Shown here piece after piece: positions 33,787 through 36,871 of a stretch of 36,871 bases of DNA. The notes beneath the pieces are model-generated. The model had not been told where the DNA came from. It saw only the letters and a program-made list of their open reading frames with translations, and did no database searches. The first letter of the stretch is position 1. Every line of letters starts with the position of its first letter. Both the position numbers and the translations under genes were made by a program. The stretch is from an uncultured Mycoplasmatota bacterium (lineage in GTDB: Bacteria > Bacillota_I > Bacilli_A > RF39 > UBA660): contig USNG01000013.1 in assembly GCA_900556025.1 (NCBI GenBank), positions 1 through 36,871 on the forward strand, written 5' to 3'.

Positions 33787-34404
33787 ATGATATTAAGTTT
33801 ATGTTCAGATGCAAATGTATTAAAAATATTAAGATATATTAAAATAGTAATAAATATCATATTTTTAATTATACCTATTCTACTTCTTGTTACTGCTTCA
33901 ATTAGCTATTTAAAAGCAATATCAAATGCAGATAAAGATGGAATAGCTAAAACAAATAAAGCAATGATATCAAAATGTATCGCAGCTGTAATTATATTCT
34001 TTATTCCACTAATTACTAAAATGATAGTTAAACTTGCTAGTACTGATGAAAACGATTATATTAGTTGCATAGAAAATGCTACTCCTGAAGGAATAAGTAA
34101 TGCATACGTTAAAAATGCAAATGATACAGTCAAGAAAGTAAAAACAAGTTATGATATAAATGACTATAATAAAGCAAAAGATACTATTGGAAATATAGAT
34201 GATGAATTAGAAAAAAGAGCTTTAACAAAAGAACTAGAAGATGCTAAAGTAATAATAGATTTAAAACAAAATATTAATGATTTAAAAACTAATTATTCAG
34301 AAGAAAAATATAACAAGTATTTAAATGAAGTAAATAATTTAGATGCAAGTGATATCAAAACAGAATTATTAAATACTCTTTATAACATAAAGAATTCAAA
34401 ATAA
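33787..34404 (+). CDS. VirB2/TrbC-like membrane protein, paralogue without the hydrolase
   Basis: Protein of 205 residues, a close copy of the first 205 residues of the preceding gene: the same start (MILSLC), both membrane helices, the KTNKAMISKCIAAVIIFFIP segment, the DENDYISCIENATP segment with its Cys, and the charged stalk (EDELEKRAL-like and NYSEEKYNKYLNEVNN). It stops where the hydrolase begins in its neighbour. Parts of the DNA are identical, e.g. 33872-33905 with 32550-32583. GAGGG lies about 9 nt before the ATG, which is 5 nt after the upstream stop, so they form one operon. No other T4SS genes are in the window. Confidence 0.75.
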   Translation: MILSLCSDANVLKILRYIKIVINIIFLIIPILLLVTASISYLKAISNADKDGIAKTNKAMISKCIAAVIIFFIPLITKMIVKLASTDENDYISCIENATPEGISNAYVKNANDTVKKVKTSYDINDYNKAKDTIGNIDDELEKRALTKELEDAKVIIDLKQNINDLKTNYSEEKYNKYLNEVNNLDASDIKTELLNTLYNIKNSK

Positions 34405-34425
34405 AAAACGCATTTAGCGTTTTTT
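34403..34425. terminator. Bidirectional terminator between the VirB2-like pair and lysS
   Basis: AAAAAACGC (34403-34411) pairs with GCGTTTTTT (34417-34425) over loop ATTTA, with T-runs on both strands. It lies between convergent stops at 34404 and 34429. Confidence 0.85.
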
Positions 34426-34428
34426 TAT

Positions 34429-35901
34429 TTAGTTAATATTTTTCATTTGTGGGAATAGAACTACATCTCTAATAGATGGTTGATTAAACATAATCATCAT
34501 TAGTCTATCAATTCCAAATCCTAAACCAGATATTGGAGGCATTCCAGTTTCCATAGCTCCTAAGAATCCTTCATCCATATCCATAGTTTCATCATCACCT
34601 TGAGCTTTAGCTTTTAATTGATCTTCAAAAGCTTCTCTTTGAGTAATTGGATTAACAAGTTCAGAGAATGCTTTACATAATTCTGTACCTGCAGCAACTA
34701 CTTGGAACACATCTACTCTTCTACTATCTTCATCATTTCTACGAGCAAGTGGAATTAACACAGCAGGATAATTATAAATAATAGTAGGTTCATAAATATC
34801 AGCTCTAATTTTCTTCTTATAAACAAAATCAATAATTTGACTTAAAGACTTATAATCATTCAATTCTTCATAACTAAATAGTCCTTTATCAACTATAACT
34901 TTCTTTAATTCTTCTGGTTCTTCAATACTTAAGAAATCACAACCAAGAATTTCTTTCATAGTAGTAGCATAATCAATTCTAGGCCATTTTTCTTTTCCAA
35001 AATCTAATGTTTTACCTTGATATTCAATAGTAGTAGTACCAACTATTTCAGTAAGTAAATTCTTAATAAAGTTCTTATAGAATACAATTGTATCTTCAAA
35101 ATTCCAATAAGCCACATACCATTCAACTTGAGTAAACTCTTGTAAATGTTCTGTATCCATACCTTCATTTCTAAAACATTTAGCTAATTCATAAACTCTA
35201 TCAAATCCACCAGCAATACATTGTTTTAAATATGTTTCTGGAGCAATTCTTAAATTACAATCCATATCAAGAGCATTATGATGAGTATAAAATGGTTTAG
35301 CACTAGCTCCACTAACAGCATTTTGTAATATTGGAGTTTCAACTTCTAAAAAACCATTTTCACCTAAATATCTATGAATAAAAGCATATAATTTACTTCT
35401 TCCTAAAAATACACGTCTACTCTCTTCATTAATAATTAAATCAGTTGGTCTATTTCTATATTTAAGTTCAATATCAGTTAATCCATGAAATTTCTCTGGA
35501 AGTGGTTTTAAAGCTTTTCCTAAAAATTCAAAACTATGTACTCTTAAAGTCTTTTCACCAGTTTGAGTAGTAAATATTTCTCCTCTAGCACCAATAAAAT
35601 CTCCAGTATCAATTAGTTTCTTAAAGAATGCATATCTTTCTTCACCAACAGTATCAATTTTAATTTCTAACTGCATATCTGCTTCTAAATCACGGATTCT
35701 AACAAAACTTAATTTACCCATCTTTCTCATAAATATAATTCTACCAGCTATATTTACATCAGTTGTGCCATCTTCTAAATTTCTTGCTTCTTTTAAAGTA
35801 TGAGTTCTATCAAATCTGTCTGGATAAGGATTACAATAATTTCTTATTTCTTCTAACTTATCTCTTCTTACTTGTTCTTGTTCGCTTAATTGTCTTTCCA
35901 T
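34429..35901 (-). CDS. lysS: Lysyl-tRNA synthetase (class II)
   Basis: Class II synthetase of 490 residues that charges tRNA-Lys. The N-terminal OB-fold anticodon-binding domain (VNIAGRIIFMRKMGKLSFVRI, about 49-68) precedes the catalytic core with motif 1 (FLEVETPILQ), motif 2 (CFRNEGMDTEHLQEFTQ) and motif 3 (GLGFGIDRLMM). Insertions and length are normal. AAGGAG stands 8 nt before the ATG. It starts 13 nt after the stop of the miaA-like chimeric frame, so it is read from the same direction, and ends at a bidirectional terminator. Confidence 0.97.
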   Translation of the reverse strand: MERQLSEQEQVRRDKLEEIRNYCNPYPDRFDRTHTLKEARNLEDGTTDVNIAGRIIFMRKMGKLSFVRIRDLEADMQLEIKIDTVGEERYAFFKKLIDTGDFIGARGEIFTTQTGEKTLRVHSFEFLGKALKPLPEKFHGLTDIELKYRNRPTDLIINEESRRVFLGRSKLYAFIHRYLGENGFLEVETPILQNAVSGASAKPFYTHHNALDMDCNLRIAPETYLKQCIAGGFDRVYELAKCFRNEGMDTEHLQEFTQVEWYVAYWNFEDTIVFYKNFIKNLLTEIVGTTTIEYQGKTLDFGKEKWPRIDYATTMKEILGCDFLSIEEPEELKKVIVDKGLFSYEELNDYKSLSQIIDFVYKKKIRADIYEPTIIYNYPAVLIPLARRNDEDSRRVDVFQVVAAGTELCKAFSELVNPITQREAFEDQLKAKAQGDDETMDMDEGFLGAMETGMPPISGLGFGIDRLMMIMFNQPSIRDVVLFPQMKNIN

Positions 35902-35914
35902 CTTTTCTTCTCCT

Positions 35915-36871
35915 TTATTTTCTAGATCTTGTACTCATATTATTTCTTTTTACATAACTCATAAAATCATCTAAAAATTCATAATATTCATCTTGACCAT
36001 ATACATCATACATATCACATATAACATCTAAAGCACTTGAACCCATCGTACCAGTTACTTGAGATTGTACTGGATCAAGTTTAACTATCACTGAAGTAGA
36101 AAGTAAATATTCCATATATTTATTAGCTTTCATTTTAACTCTAATATCTTCATAATCACACTTTTTAGTTCCTTCATAATTATCATAAAAGAAATCTATT
36201 TGACTATATGATTGGCTAACTTTAATATATGATCTTATTCTTTTATTAATTTCTTCTAAAATTGCATTTCTTAAATCAATTTTTTCTATTTCAGCATACT
36301 CAATAAGTTGATTTATATTCAATTCAACTAATGAATCTATTTCCTTAATCAAAATTTTCTTTTGCTTGTTTTTACTGCTTGATAATTCGTTTATTCTATC
36401 TTTATTTATTTCTTTTTTTTCATTATTTTTATTTTCAATTTTTTCAAGCGCACGAATTATTTTTTTTGTGTCATTTGGATGAATTTTTTCTGCAATTCCA
36501 GGATTTTTTTCTTTTAAAATATTAAATAAATAATTATTTCCATATTTTTCTAATATATTTTGATATTTTTCACGAATTTTTTCGTCTTTTTCTGCATTTC
36601 CAAAATCATAATTATTAATTAATGCATTAATATAAAGACCTGTTCCGCCAGCAATTATTGGTTGTTTCCCTTTTTTAAAAATTTCATCAACTTTTTCGGT
36701 TGCAAGTTCAACATATTTTCCAACGCTAAACTCCTCCCAAGGCTGAGCAACATCTAAAAGATAGTGTGGAACACCCTGCATTTCTTCTTTTGTTACTTTT
36801 GCAGTTCCTTTGTCCATTTTTGAAAAAACCTGCATACTGTCGCATGAAATAATTTCGCCGTTAAGTTTTTT
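35915..36871 (-). CDS. Chimeric frame: MiaA N-terminal part joined to an unknown C-terminal part (start off the right edge)
   Basis: The frame is open to the right edge, so its start is outside. The upstream part is tRNA dimethylallyltransferase (MiaA): GEIISCDSMQVFSKMDKGTAK, VPHYLLDVAQPWEEFSV, PIIAGGTGLYINALINNYD and HPNDTKKIIRALE. After RALE (about 36444) the match stops; the rest of MiaA is missing. The last 140-150 residues (about 35915-36350) resemble nothing I know and are ordinary for this window in codon use. The MiaA part differs: Arg is CGT (CGT-GAA, CGT-GCG) where AGA is almost universal elsewhere, and CTT, GTT and GCA are commoner. The joint lies around 36340-36445 in a low-complexity Lys/Asn stretch. 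It may be a gene fusion, a foreign insertion or an assembly joint near a contig end; I lean to the last. Confidence 0.7.
   Translation of the reverse strand, partial: KKLNGEIISCDSMQVFSKMDKGTAKVTKEEMQGVPHYLLDVAQPWEEFSVGKYVELATEKVDEIFKKGKQPIIAGGTGLYINALINNYDFGNAEKDEKIREKYQNILEKYGNNYLFNILKEKNPGIAEKIHPNDTKKIIRALEKIENKNNEKKEINKDRINELSSSKNKQKKILIKEIDSLVELNINQLIEYAEIEKIDLRNAILEEINKRIRSYIKVSQSYSQIDFFYDNYEGTKKCDYEDIRVKMKANKYMEYLLSTSVIVKLDPVQSQVTGTMGSSALDVICDMYDVYGQDEYYEFLDDFMSYVKRNNMSTRSRK

Noticed and set aside
32465..34404. Complete conjugative or type IV secretion locus
   Set aside because: Only the two VirB2-like genes are present; no VirB4, VirB6, VirD4, relaxase or integrase is seen in the window.
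35915..36445. Frameshifted remainder of MiaA after the RALE motif
   Set aside because: The frame stays open for another 150 codons with codon use normal for this window, and I saw none of the later MiaA motifs in it; a chimera explains it better than a frameshift.
1..36871. Mycoplasma genetic code (TGA as Trp)
   Set aside because: Trp is encoded by TGG throughout, and TGA ends the HAD (13000-13002) and ATP-grasp (20896-20898) genes exactly at overlapping starts.

Overview
The window is AT-rich chromosomal DNA from a low-GC Gram-positive bacterium. It carries PolC, YtgP/SpoVB-type flippase, YvlD and TmcAL genes. TGA is used as a stop, Trp is TGG and Arg is nearly always AGA, so it does not use the Mycoplasma code. 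Gene content and compactness suggest an uncultured gut Bacilli/Mollicutes-related lineage (RF39-like); that placement is inference. Several Bacillus-type gene orders survive in reduced form: rnc-smc, rlmB-sigH, yvlD-lgt-trxB (without hprK), ruvA-ruvB (with a nucleotidase inserted) and rpmF next to tmcAL (without yceD).

Layout. 1-2532: smc (C-terminus off the left edge) and rnc, minus strand. 2640-3711: yidD and a ZnuA-like lipoprotein, plus strand. 3716-12147: a long minus-strand stretch read as rpmF; then ppa, a pilin-like membrane protein, yvlD-like, lgt, trxB-like, a small membrane protein, rlmB and a SigH-like sigma factor; then ruvA, a 5'-nucleotidase, ruvB and a putative zinc metallopeptidase. 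12310-14144: a HAD hydrolase and tmcAL, plus strand. 14163-15769: two type IV prepilin-like genes, one with a flagellin-like extension. 15844-19187: polA and an anchored extracellular protein. 19262-23126: alr, an ATP-grasp protein and a lipid II flippase-like protein as an overlapping operon. 23181-26573: a large secreted Gly-rich repeat protein. 26624-32375: walJ-like, polC and a small membrane protein. 32465-34404: two tandem VirB2-like pilin paralogues, plus strand, one fused to an alpha/beta hydrolase. 34429-36871: lysS and a chimeric miaA-containing reading frame running off the right edge.

The housekeeping genes cover replication and repair (polC, polA, ruvAB, smc), translation (lysS, rpmF, rlmB, tmcAL, miaA part), RNA processing (rnc), lipoprotein and membrane biogenesis (lgt, yidD) and cell wall (alr, flippase). 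The accessory interest lies in surface proteins: a pilin-flagellin chimera, a third protein sharing the pilins' C-terminal Cys module but lacking the prepilin signal, VirB2-like proteins with an attached hydrolase, and the Gly-rich repeat protein. No pilus ATPase, platform protein or prepilin peptidase is in the window.

Regulation. Many promoters have an extended -10 box (TGNTATAAT), and most intrinsic terminators overlap the stop codons they serve. No gene-free stretch exceeds 300 bases. No tRNA, rRNA, CRISPR array or insertion sequence was seen.
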